This document shows positions 20,850-32,267 of a stretch of 64,000 nt of DNA, in pieces; positions within the stretch are counted from its first letter, which is position 1, and each line of letters opens with the position of its first letter. The DNA is from Lentinula raphanica (Eukaryota > Basidiomycota > Agaricomycetes > Agaricales > Omphalotaceae): NCBI GenBank assembly GCA_027919835.1, contig JANVFP010000050.1, positions 124,001-188,000 on the forward strand. The letters are read 5' to 3'. A program made the position numbers and the translations under genes. The notes under the pieces are model-generated. The model made no database searches, was not told the DNA's origin, and saw only the letters and a program-made list of their open reading frames with translations.

Positions 20850-21175
20850 TAGAAGTGTTCATAAGTATGCACTTGAGTGTAGTTACTGCTTGTAATATAA
20901 ATACTTGTCACTGAAAGTCAGCAACTAGATACTTAAGTCTCTACTCAAGTATTTATAAGTAACACTGTATTATATAGAATTGCCATCAGGGGGAGTTGAA
21001 CTCAGAAGGCTTGCAGCTGAAATTTCAGCTCTAAGCAGTCAAAATATACATTTCTCACAGAGTGTACACTCATGCTATGAGTGCACTTGAATAATTAAAA
21101 CACTTGACTTGCTGTTCACAAGCATGATAAAAGCTCAGCAATACTTGGCAACACTTGCTACTCAATATTATAAGG
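20850..21175. repeat. CpG-decayed relative of the hAT-type element at 29.5-30.2 kb
   Basis: The segment tagaagtgttcataagtatg aligns with tagaggtgctcacgagtgca, followed by matching gtcagcaact.., ctctaagtaaca and tgccat.aggggga.ttgaa blocks in the same order. Most differences turn CpG into TpG or CpA. The right end is degenerate and no clear 8-bp duplication remains. Confidence 0.6.
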
Positions 21176-21214
21176 AATAATTAACAAATACTATTGATAT
21201 ATATAACATAGCAC

Positions 21215-21395
21215 CGAGTACCTCATGCCAGTTTGAAAACCTGCCAGAGACCTGGTGACTTGCAGGTAATATACTTGCTGGACAGGTCTAAATTCACACG
21301 GGTCAGGTCCTAGTTATGGGTCAGCATTTTTGATGGCCAGTTATCTGTGCTGCAGATCCTGGTCATACCTGTATGGGACTTGTGAAGACCCTTAT
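21215..21395. repeat. CCTGTGACC/CTGCAGGT dispersed repeat, copy 2
   Basis: It contains acctgccagagacctggtg, cttgcaggta and cacgggtcaggtcc and ends gggacttgtgaagaccctt, the mirror of the ends at 8,640 and 61,467. Confidence 0.55.
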
Positions 21396-23784
21396 ATAGG
21401 CTGTTTAATTCAGTTCTACTATGTATATGTAATACTCTGTTTAATACAGTGTGTTTATTACTGTTTAATTCAGCTTGGCTATGACCTGGGGTGTTTGTTC
21501 AGAACTAATACTTTATAAATGAAAACCAAGTTCATGGTGTAACATGTCATATCCCATGAATATATAGTTGTATGCATAAAGCACTCCATTCCATTCATGT
21601 TTATACACATAGTTTCTACACATCAGATAGCCTACTCTATGCAAGCATAAAGCAAGTGTAGCTGCTTGAATATATATGATGTTGAGTTGAGATAGCTCTA
21701 GGAACTTGGCACATCTTTCAAGAACTACTCAATACTGGACATTCCAGAGGAAGACTTCAAAATACTAAGGCCCTGTTCTCAATGCAGGAAATCTTTTTGC
21801 AAATTCCTTCAGAAAAATTCTGAATAATGTCAGAATCCAAAGTTCAAAGCCAAAGAGTTTTCCAGGATTTTTACTGCTTTAGTCAGCTGTAACTTTTACT
21901 CCATGTAGGCAAACATTATGAGCTACTGTTACAGTGTGATAACAGAACAGGCAGAATCCTGCAAAACTGCATGCTTCAAATTATGATTTCACTTTTCTTT
22001 ATTGGCTAAATGTACATTCTCACATATTCACATACAGCAAGTGCCTATACAGGTATCTATTAGTTCCTTTTTCCCATACACATGAATGCTTGGTTGATTT
22101 TTGTCACTGTTACAGATCATTAAATAGTAAATATATTTAGCTTGTGTCTCTCAGAGGTTACAAATGGGTTTTGCTCCTTGGCTTTTCCAGCATTGAATAG
22201 ATGACAGATGCTAGACAGCACTAAATAGAATGATCTCATTCAATTGTAACATTGTAAGAAATTCTGAGAATTTTAAGTTTCCTTCATTCAACAAGATTGC
22301 AGGCATTTACAAAGACAATATCATTTGTATGAGATACTAATAGTCTAGGGAAACTGGGTGTATGCATTACGCAATGTTGAAGTTGTACTGGAAAAAGGAA
22401 CAAGATGCATGGACCACAGCACAAAGAAAATTTGATGAATTACTGGATGATTCTTCCTTGCTCTTCTATGGAAGAGTGTTTGTGTTCAAAACTTGGAGTT
22501 GAATCAAATTTGGGTACACAAGTGTTAAACAAGAAGTACAAAGACTTAAACACTCAATCTCAAAGTTATTCTCACAAGCTTGTTGTCAAATTCCCACATT
22601 CCTTGGAATCCTTCCATTTTGAGTTTCCTTCTACAAAGACAATATCATTTGTATGAGATACTAATGATCTGAGGTGGGGTAGCACTAGCAGAAAGCAAAA
22701 TTTGACAACTCCCAAAATTCACAAACCAAGCTGGGGGTGTGGAAAGTCAGTTATAAAGAACCTGCCCCTGAAGCCTAGCACATTGTTTACTGAATATATT
22801 GAACCCCCAAAGTTTGCAAGCGAGGCACAGGAATCCTTTCTTCTCCCATCACCTTGTTTGCAAAACCCTTGAATGCTCCATGTATTGTTGCAAGATGCAA
22901 GGAATATTAAATATTGGGGTTGAACTAAGGTTTGAACAATGAATTTTGTATTGTTGATAGTTGGAAGAAGAAATAGTGGAATGGCTTTTTCTAATGTGGC
23001 TGATGTGGCCACTCTAAGATTCCACAAATGCTGAAGGCAAGCTGCAACTTGCTTCAGTGTGGGTTTTCCAAATCTGTTTGTCTATCTCTATAAAAAGAGA
23101 AAACTAGTCTTTTCTAATGTAGATATATATATATGCATGTCAAACAATACAAAAATAGGTATTAGGCATCTATAGAAATTGTGTCAAGGATGGAACCACT
23201 CATACAGTGCTGGGAACAATACTAGAGTGACCTGTATTGTAGTCATTTGGCCCGCTTACATTATTAGCCTTTATTTAAAATTTCCAGGATGTCAGTTCTT
23301 CACAAATTGCAATCATGCAAGGTTTCAGTTCTCTGTATATATATATATATATAGAGGAGGTCATTTGAATTCTTGTTGTTACTACATACTGTACCTTCAT
23401 GTATAATTCATGCAGCAATTCCAGATCAGAATAAATATGATCAAACTTACCAATTGCATTCAAGGTTGATAGGAAATACAAGGAACATGTCACACAGAAT
23501 CAGTCAAAAAGAAAGCAATATTAATTTTTTATATATGGACAATCTGATTTTAAATAAACTAAGGTAAATACAGATTCATTTGAGTCAAGTTGAATTGACT
23601 CTTTCTTCTTCAGGAATACTGAAGAAGAGATCATGACAAATATTAATGAAGATGATGCTATGAAGCAGATCAAACAAAGATTTTAGTAAACAGAGTTGTG
23701 AACAATGGGGTTATATTTTTGATGATTTCAAAGATATTGATAATCAAAAGTGCAATAATTAGACCAAAGTATCAATCTTGTTTA
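21396..23784. other. Intergenic AT-rich DNA, no supported gene
   Basis: A 34-bp stretch starting tacaaagacaatatcatttg occurs at about 22,308 and again at 22,634, both after a tttccttc block. This is a local duplication. A (TA)n run lies at 23,335-23,353. A minus-strand frame at 22,719-23,027 has no recognisable domain. I cannot assign anything else. Confidence 0.5.
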
Positions 23785-26485
23785 TCAATTCCAGCTGTCA
23801 ATATCTGCACCAGACTCTAATAGTATATCAATAATATCTTTGTGATCCTTCAATATTGCTGCTTGAAGTGCTGTTTTATAAGGTCCACCCTGTGCATCAA
23901 TATCTGCACCACTTTTAAGAAGAAGCTCAACGATATCTTTATGACCCTCAACTGCAGCTGCTTGAAGTGCATTCCCATACTTTCCAGCTTGAACATTGGT
24001 ATTTGAGCCATATTTCAAAAGTAGTTGAATGATCTCTTTGTAACCCCAGAAAGCTGCAGCTTGAAGTGCTGTTCCATACAATCCTCCCTGAGCATTCACA
24101 TTTGCATGGGATTTGAGAAGGATTTCAATAATATTCTTGTGGTTGCTCACTACTGCTGCCTGAAGGGCTGTCCCATATTTCCCTCCTAGAGCATTGACAT
24201 TTGCATTATGTTTCAAAAGCAAGTCAACAGTATCTTTGTAACCACATAATGCTGCTGCTTGAAGTGGTGCCCCACAGTAACCTCCCTGAATATTGACATC
24301 TGCATTATTTTCTAGAAGAAGCTTGATGATATCCTTATGACCTTCAAAAGCTGCAGCCTGAAGTGCTGTACCATAGAATCCTCCTTGAGTATTGATATCT
24401 AAATCATGTTCCAAAAGCAATTCCACAATAACTTTATAGCCCCAAAATGCTGCTGCTTGAAGTGCAGTTCCATAATGTCCTCCCTGAATATTTACATCTG
24501 CATCATGATTCAAAAGTAGTTTCATAATTTCTGTATGACCTCCTGTTGCAGCAGCTTGAAGTGCTGTTCCGTGATATCCTCCTTGAATATTTACATCTGC
24601 ATTGTGCTTCAAAAGTATTTCAACAATTTCCTTGTAACCTTGAGCTGCTGCTACTTGTGTTGCTGTCCCAATAGTTTTGCTCAAAATATTGATATCTACA
24701 GTATACAGTAAGAAAAAGTTGCAAACTCAATGATGCATATTACATACCTGACAAAATGACACTTGATCTTGAATTATTTGATAGTATACTAGTTAACCCA
24801 AAGAAGGCAACAATGTGCAAAGGAGTACAATCTGTGAATATTGTACCTCTAATTGGCATTTTGATACTAGAGTTATAGAACTTTGTTTGCCAGCTGATAA
24901 AGTTTTTAGAATCTTTTTGCAAGAAGGTGGCAATCAATTTTGTAACATCATCTCCATATGAAATTGGTTGATTTTCATTGTAATGGCTATGTTCTGCCCA
25001 ATATTGGACTGCATACTGGTCAAATTTTATCATATTCTTTCCACCTGTAAAATGGATATAAGGCCCTATATTTCTGTATTTGTCTTGACTCAAAATGTAT
25101 ACAAGACACATGTGAGCTATCACATTGTGTGATAGTTGTGCATTGAAATTGAATATTTCTCTCACTTGAATATCATTATGGCTTTCAAGTAGAAATTCCT
25201 TCACAGATCCATGTGTAATTTGAAGGATGTTATCTGTATTGACAGTGACCAAGGTTTTATCAATAAATTTATTGAGGTGGCCTGCTATTCCAGCATCAAA
25301 GTCTATGATCAATGATTTCATGTCAATCGAAAGAACAGTGGCAACTTGGCTTATATGCAAAGGCTCCAGAGAATATAACAGCCACATAAGAAGATAATGT
25401 ATATCTTTAGAATGCCTACTTGTTTTGCACTCTTGAAGAGTTCTGGTATATGTTTCCTTCAAATCCATGGGTAGCTGGGAGAGTGCTTTCTCTACCATCC
25501 TTGGACTAGCACACTTTCTGATTGACTGCAGTTGACATTCAATATAACAGAAGCTATATATAATAAATCAAGTTCAGTACTTAGTTCACAAAAGAAAGAA
25601 ATATCATGGAACTCACCCTCTGTTGGCTGTTTTCATCAATGTAGTTCTTACTTCAGCTCTGAATATAGAACTTTTAACTATTTTGAGCATAAAGCTTTCC
25701 ACAACAACTGAAATATCTGAATCAAGCATCTGGTTATTGTTGAGTGAAACCTTGAAACATTTGATGTCTTCATGTGGATAATCACAGCTTGAGATTATGA
25801 TCCTGACCATATCAAAAGTGGCTAACTTGGCAAGAAAGCTCAACACCAAAGAAATGTCTTTACATTCATCCAGAGCATCAATCATTATATATAAGTGATG
25901 CCTTTTCTGGACTATATCCTTGGTGATTTGTATCAAAGTGTCAACCACTTTATGATGAGTAGATTTATTTTGAAAGTTCTCTTGGCTTGCTAGTTCATGT
26001 AGACTTTTCAAAGCAGGATGAACTGCATGATTTTGGATACCCAGTTGCAGAAGGACACTCATCAGTAATCCTTGGAAACTTGTTTTTGCTCCAGTATTGT
26101 CACATATATCAAAATAGTGATAAACTACCAAACTTTGATTGCTTGACTGCTTGAGGTTGTGGATAATACTTGTCCTACAATCCCCAACATTGACTTATAT
26201 GTTCTTCAATAAAAAAAGGACTGAACTTACATCAGGATAGTTTTGCCTGATCCAGCTTCAACATGAAAATGAATATCATTCTCATCAGTGTAATAAGATA
26301 ATAATTACCTTGGCCTTGAATCCACAGAACCTTTCCTTCTCTATGCCACTTCAAGTAAGGAGGAACTTTCAAAATCCATAAGCCTGTTCCAGCTGCTCTT
26401 TTGGTGAGAGCTGTGGAATAGTTGATAACACAGTCTGGAGCAGCTAGCCAATCTTGAAAGTTTTTCTCTTCATCACTCATAACAG
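23785..26485 (-). CDS. NACHT-ankyrin NLR-like protein (copy A)
   Basis: The minus-strand exons read DEEKNFQDWLAAPDC .. VLWIQGQ, then a 25-nt microexon (26,231-26,255) that completes the Walker A motif GQAGSGKT, then the NACHT core with VVYHYFDICDNTGA, a Walker B-like LYIMIDALDECKD and RIIISSCDYP. A helical region (LPMDLKETYTRTLQEC, YLLMWLLYSLEPL, GSVKEFLLESH) follows, and the last exon (23,785-24,695) holds about nine ankyrin repeats of the form YGTALQAAA..GH..I..LLL..GADVN.QGG. This is the STAND/NLR layout of fungal NACHT-ANK proteins, which in known cases act as cytosolic receptors in non-self recognition and cell death. Upstream mini-exons carrying the N-terminal effector part were not resolved. 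It is a paralogue of the gene at 37.5-50.1 kb in opposite orientation. No frame break is seen in the part read. Confidence 0.8.
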
Positions 26486-26859
26486 CTAAATATTTCAATG
26501 TCAATATCTTTTTGGTAACTGTGATTGCTTGCATACAATGGCCTGCTGTATCAGAATCTCCTTCACCTCTGTACTGCTTGTTAAAGCTGTGAATGATTTG
26601 AATATCAGGAGCACATGATATGATTTCCTATTGTTTGTTTACCTTTGTTTCTCTGTTTGGGCACTCATTGAGACAAGTATGGCAAATGATTGATGGGAAA
26701 AGCTGAAGCACAATAGAGCAAGGGCATATATATATGTTTCCTGAAATCAGCTGAATCATGCAGCATGGCAATATTTCCCCACACATACTGGCTTGTGAAA
26801 TTGGAACTCTTGAATTTGTGGGCTGTAGCACATCAATCTGTGGGCCTTGCGTTGACAGG

Positions 26860-27690
26860 CTAGAAGCGGGGTACCTGTTTCTCAAGTTCCTACTTGCAAA
26901 GAGAATGGCCACCATGCCCGAAGACATTGGAGGCACACAAATTCCATCTGGATCCTTGACCACGCCTTCAAACATATGGTATGCCTCCGATGATCCGCTC
27001 AAATGAGAATTCAAAAGCAACAGAGACAATTGGTTGAGCGTGTGAGCTCGGGGAGTTCAACAGCATACTCAAATTGAGTCCCTGTCTTCTTTTGCGGAGT
27101 AGATTTGTGTCGAGGCTCCCTCGATAGCACTGGTGAAATAATAAGCCACAAGAGAGAACATATATCACCGCCGGTGAAGGATCACTGGACCCACCTTTAG
27201 TCAGATGTGTTTTGAGATTTGAGAAATGAAGATCTCATTCTCATCCCTTGAAATCCGTGTCTACAGCCCATACCCTTAGTGGCGCAACCATTGGACGAAA
27301 TGTCTTGGGTATCTGTTTCTCAATTTCCTACTTGCAAAGCAAACAGCCACCATGCCTTAAGACACTTAATGTTTACACAGTGATTCCATCAGGATCCTTG
27401 ACCATGCCTTCAAACATATGGTAGGCCTCCAATAAGCCGCTCAAACTAGAAGAGTTTGAAAGCATTAGAATGTATTAGTAGCAGGCATGAGCACAGGTAG
27501 TTCAACAGCATACCCAAATTGAGTCCTTGGCTTCTTTCGTGGAGTAGATTTGGGTCGAGGCTCCCTTGATAGCGCTGGTGAATTCATACGCCACAAGAGA
27601 GATCACCGCCGGTGAAGAATCGTTGGACCCACCTTTAGTCAGATGTGTTGAAGGTCTCATCCCTTGAAATCCGTTTCTACAGCCGCGACC
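26860..27690. repeat. Tandem duplication of about 400 bp
   Basis: Segments 26,860-27,245 and 27,307-27,660 share long blocks (gatccttgacca.gccttcaa, gttcaacagcatac, cacctttagtcagatgtgtt, ccttgaaatccgt) in the same order. On the minus strand both carry pieces such as KDPDGICVPPMSSGMVA and GSSDPSPAVI, so a gene fragment was probably duplicated. It resembles pieces of the DUF6532 type, but I cannot confirm this. Confidence 0.65.
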
Positions 27691-28467
27691 ATTCATTGGA
27701 CAAAACCTGTCCAGTAGCTCAAGTATTGGTATTGACCCTCCACCAGAGCCTTTTATTCAACACGTCCTGGTTCTGTTGATGAGTTCACATCCTCCCCGAC
27801 ATCCCGTTCTCGACGAAGGCCCGCCAGATTCTCCTCCGGGTATCGATGAACGTCATAGCCTGGTAATCATTGGGATTTCAGCAGCTTTGGAATCGCGTTG
27901 AGGATGGTTCATAAGATGCTGATCGCTTGGGAAAAAATGATGCAGAGGAGTGGTGGTACAGGATTAGAGCAAAGGGTGGCGTTATCGGAGCACATTCAAG
28001 AAATGATCGTCGGAACATGTTAGTAAAGGTCCAGGATGTAGTGACCAACTGGTTGTTGAATGACGCATCCTCGAGAGATGCCCAGACGACTTCGAATGGA
28101 GTAGAGATCGTCGAAGCTCACGGAATGACGTTGGTGAAGAATGAAATCATCAGCAGCTTCCGGTTCTAATTTGGGTTGTCGAGTCACCGAGCTATGGCGC
28201 TGAAGAGTTTAGCAAGAGGAAAGGCGTTTCATGTGTGTGCTCGGATGCAGCGACGATCTCTCGAGCGAAGAGAGCACCAGGGGGATCGATTCGCTCCACG
28301 ACGACCTGAAGAATACAGGCGTACTGTTGAGGATCATGATTCTGTTCTTTGGTCGTGTACTGCGAGAGCAAGTACACCTGGAGGATGTACACACGAGTAT
28401 GACTTATTCGAAGACTATGGCGATCAAACGGTTACTCTTCAATCAACGACAGTCGACTCACCTGTAG
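27691..28467. other. CpG-rich stretch without a supported gene
   Basis: Several frames of about 80-150 codons overlap on both strands, which is typical of GC-rich noncoding DNA. None shows a known domain or a plausible intron chain. Confidence 0.5.
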
Positions 28468-29470
28468 CTGTAAAATCTACGCAAAGTAGTTCGATAAGTA
28501 TCCACCAGGGCTTTGCGAAGTACACCGATACTCTCTCCAAGGGTCAAATCTTACCTCCGGGCAGGCCAGAAATGCTCCGGGGGCTGCTATTTTTTATTAT
28601 ATATATATATTATTGGTATTATTTAATTAAAAAAACAGAAAAAAAATAATATATAGCTTCGCAAAGTGGTGTGAAAGATATCACAAATGATGGGAACAGA
28701 TGAAATGATGTGATGGGATCTGCGTCAATCATTTCCTTTTTGGGAAAAGGATATTTATATTGAAACCAGGGGTTACAGGGTACTACTGTATATATATGGG
28801 TGTCTAAAAATAGCAAATATCATATACAATCCAAAAATGACCAAAACAGGGTACAGGCTATTCTAGGCACATCAAAATTGCCCAAAAAGGAAATTGGTCT
28901 AAAAATAGAACTTGATCTCATCAGGTAGCAAAAAATCTGAAAAAAATCATAAAAATAGTGAAAAAAATCAGGGTTGCCTTGATGGCCCTGGAAATGCAAA
29001 ATAAAAAAAAATACGCGACAAGTGTAAAAAATTTTATCACTCCAAATCATACTAGATCCTCTATACATTGGGTATATATGATGTACATGCTATTTTTAGC
29101 ACCCCCAGTACTCTTAGGCACCTAGAATAGCTTATATCATTCAATATATTCAGCACACTCAATGCTTGTTATACTTAATACACTTAACAATGAGAGATTT
29201 TAGAACAGTATTCATGTGTGTTATACTTAACACACATAACAATGAACAGTGTTCATGTGTGTTATACTTAACACACATAACAATGAACAGTGTTCATGTG
29301 TGTTATACTTAACACACATAACAATGAACAGTGTTCATGTGTGTTATACTTAACACACATAACAATGAACAGTATTCATGTGTGTTATACTTAACACACA
29401 TAACAATGAACAGTGTTCATGTGTGTTATACTTAACACACATAACAATGAACAGTGTTCATGTGTGTTAT

Positions 29471-30234
29471 TAGAGGTGCTCACGAGTGCACACTCGAGTG
29501 TACTTGCCACTCGTGACACGAATATTCGTCACTCAAAATCAGCAACTGTGACTCGAGTCTGTACTCGAGTGTCTCTAAGTAACAGACACTCGAGTGCGAG
29601 TGCCACGAATATTCACAGTAAATTAGTCAAATCATAACTCGAGTGTCTACTCGAGTATATAAAGGAAAGACTCGAGTATTGAAAAATACACTCGAGTGTT
29701 TTAATACTTGTTACCTTAATTTTCATAGCTTTTAATAAATATACAGTACCGAAACATATATTAACATGCTTCAAAGCAAGAACAATGTACAGATTTATTG
29801 TTATACAAAGTTGCCATGAGGGGGAATTGAACTCTGAAGGAAGTTAAAGGAAGGCTGACCTTAGTCCAGAGTCAGCGCCTTTAACCACTTCACCATTCAG
29901 ATTTTCTTACATATGACATATGTTAGACTATATTACTTCTTTTCTCCTAATAATTATAATAGGCAGTGGCTGTGACTCTAACACAAAAAATTATAATAGG
30001 CACATAGCCACTGAGAAAAGTCATGTGCAGAGTTAATAGTAGAAATACTCACGAGTACAGGAGAATACTCGCGAATAAAATGCACGAGTACTTGTCAATA
30101 CATTTGGTGATCGTGACTCGAGTATACACTCGTACCACGAGTACACTCGTATAAATAAAACACTCGACTCGCGAGTCACGAGTACGAATAAACTCACGAG
30201 TACTTGTCAACACTTGCCACTCGTGAACATCTCT
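29471..30234. mobile_element. hAT-type non-autonomous element, 764 bp
   Basis: The ends are TAGAGGTGCTCACGAG and, mirrored, TAGAGATGTTCACGAG. An 8-bp direct duplication, tgtgttat, is at 29,463-29,470 and 30,235-30,242. Terminal TAGAG with 8-bp duplications is the established signature of the hAT superfamily. The interior is rich in ACTCGAGT and CTCGTGAG motifs and encodes no transposase. It contains a tRNA-like segment. A decayed relative lies at 20,850. Confidence 0.88.
29811..29905 (-). repeat. Degenerate tRNA-like segment within the hAT-type element
   Basis: On the minus strand the order is a box-A-like ggtgaagtggttaaaggcg, a ctgac..gtcag arm and then a box-B-like gagttcaattcccc. Acceptor and T stems do not pair well, so it is not a functional tRNA. 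It is probably a captured or chimeric tRNA-derived stretch carried by the element. The box-B-like part (ggggga.ttgaact) is kept in the decayed copy near 20,990. Confidence 0.5.
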
Positions 30235-32267
30235 ATGTGTTATACTTAACACACATAACAATGAACAGTGTTCATGTGTGTTATACTTAACACACATAAC
30301 AATGAACAGTGTTCATGTGTGTTATGCTTAACATACTTATCAATGAAAAACCTTGGATCAGTGTTGATGTGTATTATGCTTAACATACTTAACAATGAAA
30401 AACTTCAGAACAGTGTTGATGTGTATTATACTTAACACAATTAACAATGAGAAACATCGGAACAATGTGCATATGTGTTATACTTAACACACTCAACAAT
30501 GACAAAGTTAAAACAGTGTTCATGTGTGTTGTACTGATACACTCAACAATGCAAAAACTTGGAACAATGTTACTGCATGTTATACTCAACATACTGAACT
30601 CATTACACTTATAACACTTAACATACTTCATCAGTAACTATAACACACCATCAATAGAACATTGTTATACTATAACACACATATAACAACGAGTTTTGGG
30701 CGCTTATGGGCGCTTATTTTGAGTTTTTGAGTCGAAATTCATTCATACCACACTCAATAATTTTTGTGTGGGGTTTATACTGTGTAAAGATGTTGTTTAT
30801 ATCATACTACACTAGATACAATTCGGAGAACCCAAAATTACAACCTGTGGGACTGGCTATATTGTGATCTTCTGTGATTTAACAGATGCATTGTGATTTA
30901 CACAAAGCACTGTTAAATCACAGAAGATCATGATATAGCCAGTCCCACAGGCTGTAATTTTGGGTTCTCCGAATTGTATCTAGTGTAGTATGATATAAAC
31001 AACATCTTTACACAGTATAAACCCCACACAAAAATTATTGAGTGTGGTATGAATGAATTTCGACTCAAAAACTCAAAATAAGCGCCCATAAGCGCCCAAA
31101 ACTCGTTGTTATATGTGTGTTATAGTATAACAATGTTCTATTGATGGTGTGTTATAGTTACTGATGAAGTATGTTAAGTGTTATAAGTGTAATGAGTTCA
31201 GTATGTTGAGTATAACATGCAGTAACATTGTTCCAAGTTTTTGCATTGTTGAGTGTATCAGTACAACACACATGAACACTGTTTTAACTTTGTCATTGTT
31301 GAGTGTGTTAAGTATAACACATATGCACATTGTTCCGATGTTTCTCATTGTTAATTGTGTTAAGTATAATACACATCAACACTGTTCTGAAGTTTTTCAT
31401 TGTTAAGTATGTTAAGCATAATACACATCAACACTGATCCAAGGTTTTTCATTGATAAGTATGTTAAGCATAACACACATGAACACTGTTCATTGTTATG
31501 TGTGTTAAGTATAACAAACATAAATACTGTTCTAAAATCTCTCATTGTTAAGTGTATTAAGTATAACAAGCATTGAGTGTGCTGAATATATTGAATGATA
31601 TAAGCTATTCTAGGTGCCTAAGAGTACTGGGGGTACTAAAAATAGCATGTACATCATATATACCCAATGTATAGAGGATCTAGTATGATTTGGAGTGATA
31701 AAATTTTTTACACTTGTCGCGTATTTTTTTTTATTTTGCATTTCCAGGGCCATCAAGGCAACCCTGATTTTTTTCACTATCTTTATGATTTTTTCAGATT
31801 TTTTGCTACCTGATGAGATCAAGTTCTGTTTTTAGACCAATTTCCTTTTTGGGCAATTTTGATGTGCCTAGAATAGCCTGTACCCTGTTTTGGTCATTTT
31901 TGGATTGTATATGATATTTGCTATTTTTAGACACCCATATATATACAGTAGTACCCTGTAACCCTGGTTTCAATATAAATATCCTTTTCCCAAAAAGGAA
32001 ATCATTGACGCAGATCCCATCACATCATTTCATCTGTTCCCATCATTTGTGATATCTTTCACACTACTTTGCGAAGCTATATATTATTTTTTTTCCTGTT
32101 TTTTTAATTAAATAATACCAATAATATATATATATAATAAAAAATAGCAGCCCCCGGAGCATTTCTGGCCTGCCCGGAGGTAAGATTTGACCCTTGGAGA
32201 GAGTATCGGTGTACTTCGCAAAGCTCTGGTGGATACTTATCGGACTACTTTGCGTAGATTTTACAGC

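Larger units (their letters stand above)
29210..30320. repeat. 41-bp near-palindromic tandem array, split by a hAT-type element
   Basis: The unit, starting gttcatgtgtgttatactta, is itself nearly self-complementary. About six copies lie before the insertion (to 29,470) and about two after it (30,235-30,320). The right arm of the palindrome has only one or two units, so the array expanded in the left arm after the palindrome formed. Confidence 0.85.
28468..32267. repeat. 3.8-kb palindrome (long inverted repeat)
   Basis: The left arm (28,468-30,886) and right arm (30,910-32,267, 1358 bp) are near-identical reverse complements around a 23-nt loop. Outer ends read gctgtaaaatctacgcaaag and its mirror. 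The left arm is longer only because it holds a 764-bp hAT-type element with its 8-bp duplication and an expanded 41-bp tandem array; without these it is about the size of the right arm. The similar terminus cagctgaagctgtaaaaact at 58,312 and the partial copy at 4.0-4.4 kb show a dispersed family. It has no transposase. It could be a foldback transposon, and a transcript would fold into long double-stranded RNA. Confidence 0.88.

Noticed and set aside
22719..23027. Minus-strand 102-codon frame as a transposase fragment
   Set aside because: No recognisable motif, and composition similar to the surrounding AT-rich DNA.
29811..29905. Functional tRNA gene
   Set aside because: Acceptor and T stems do not pair and the anticodon loop is too long. 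It is only tRNA-like.
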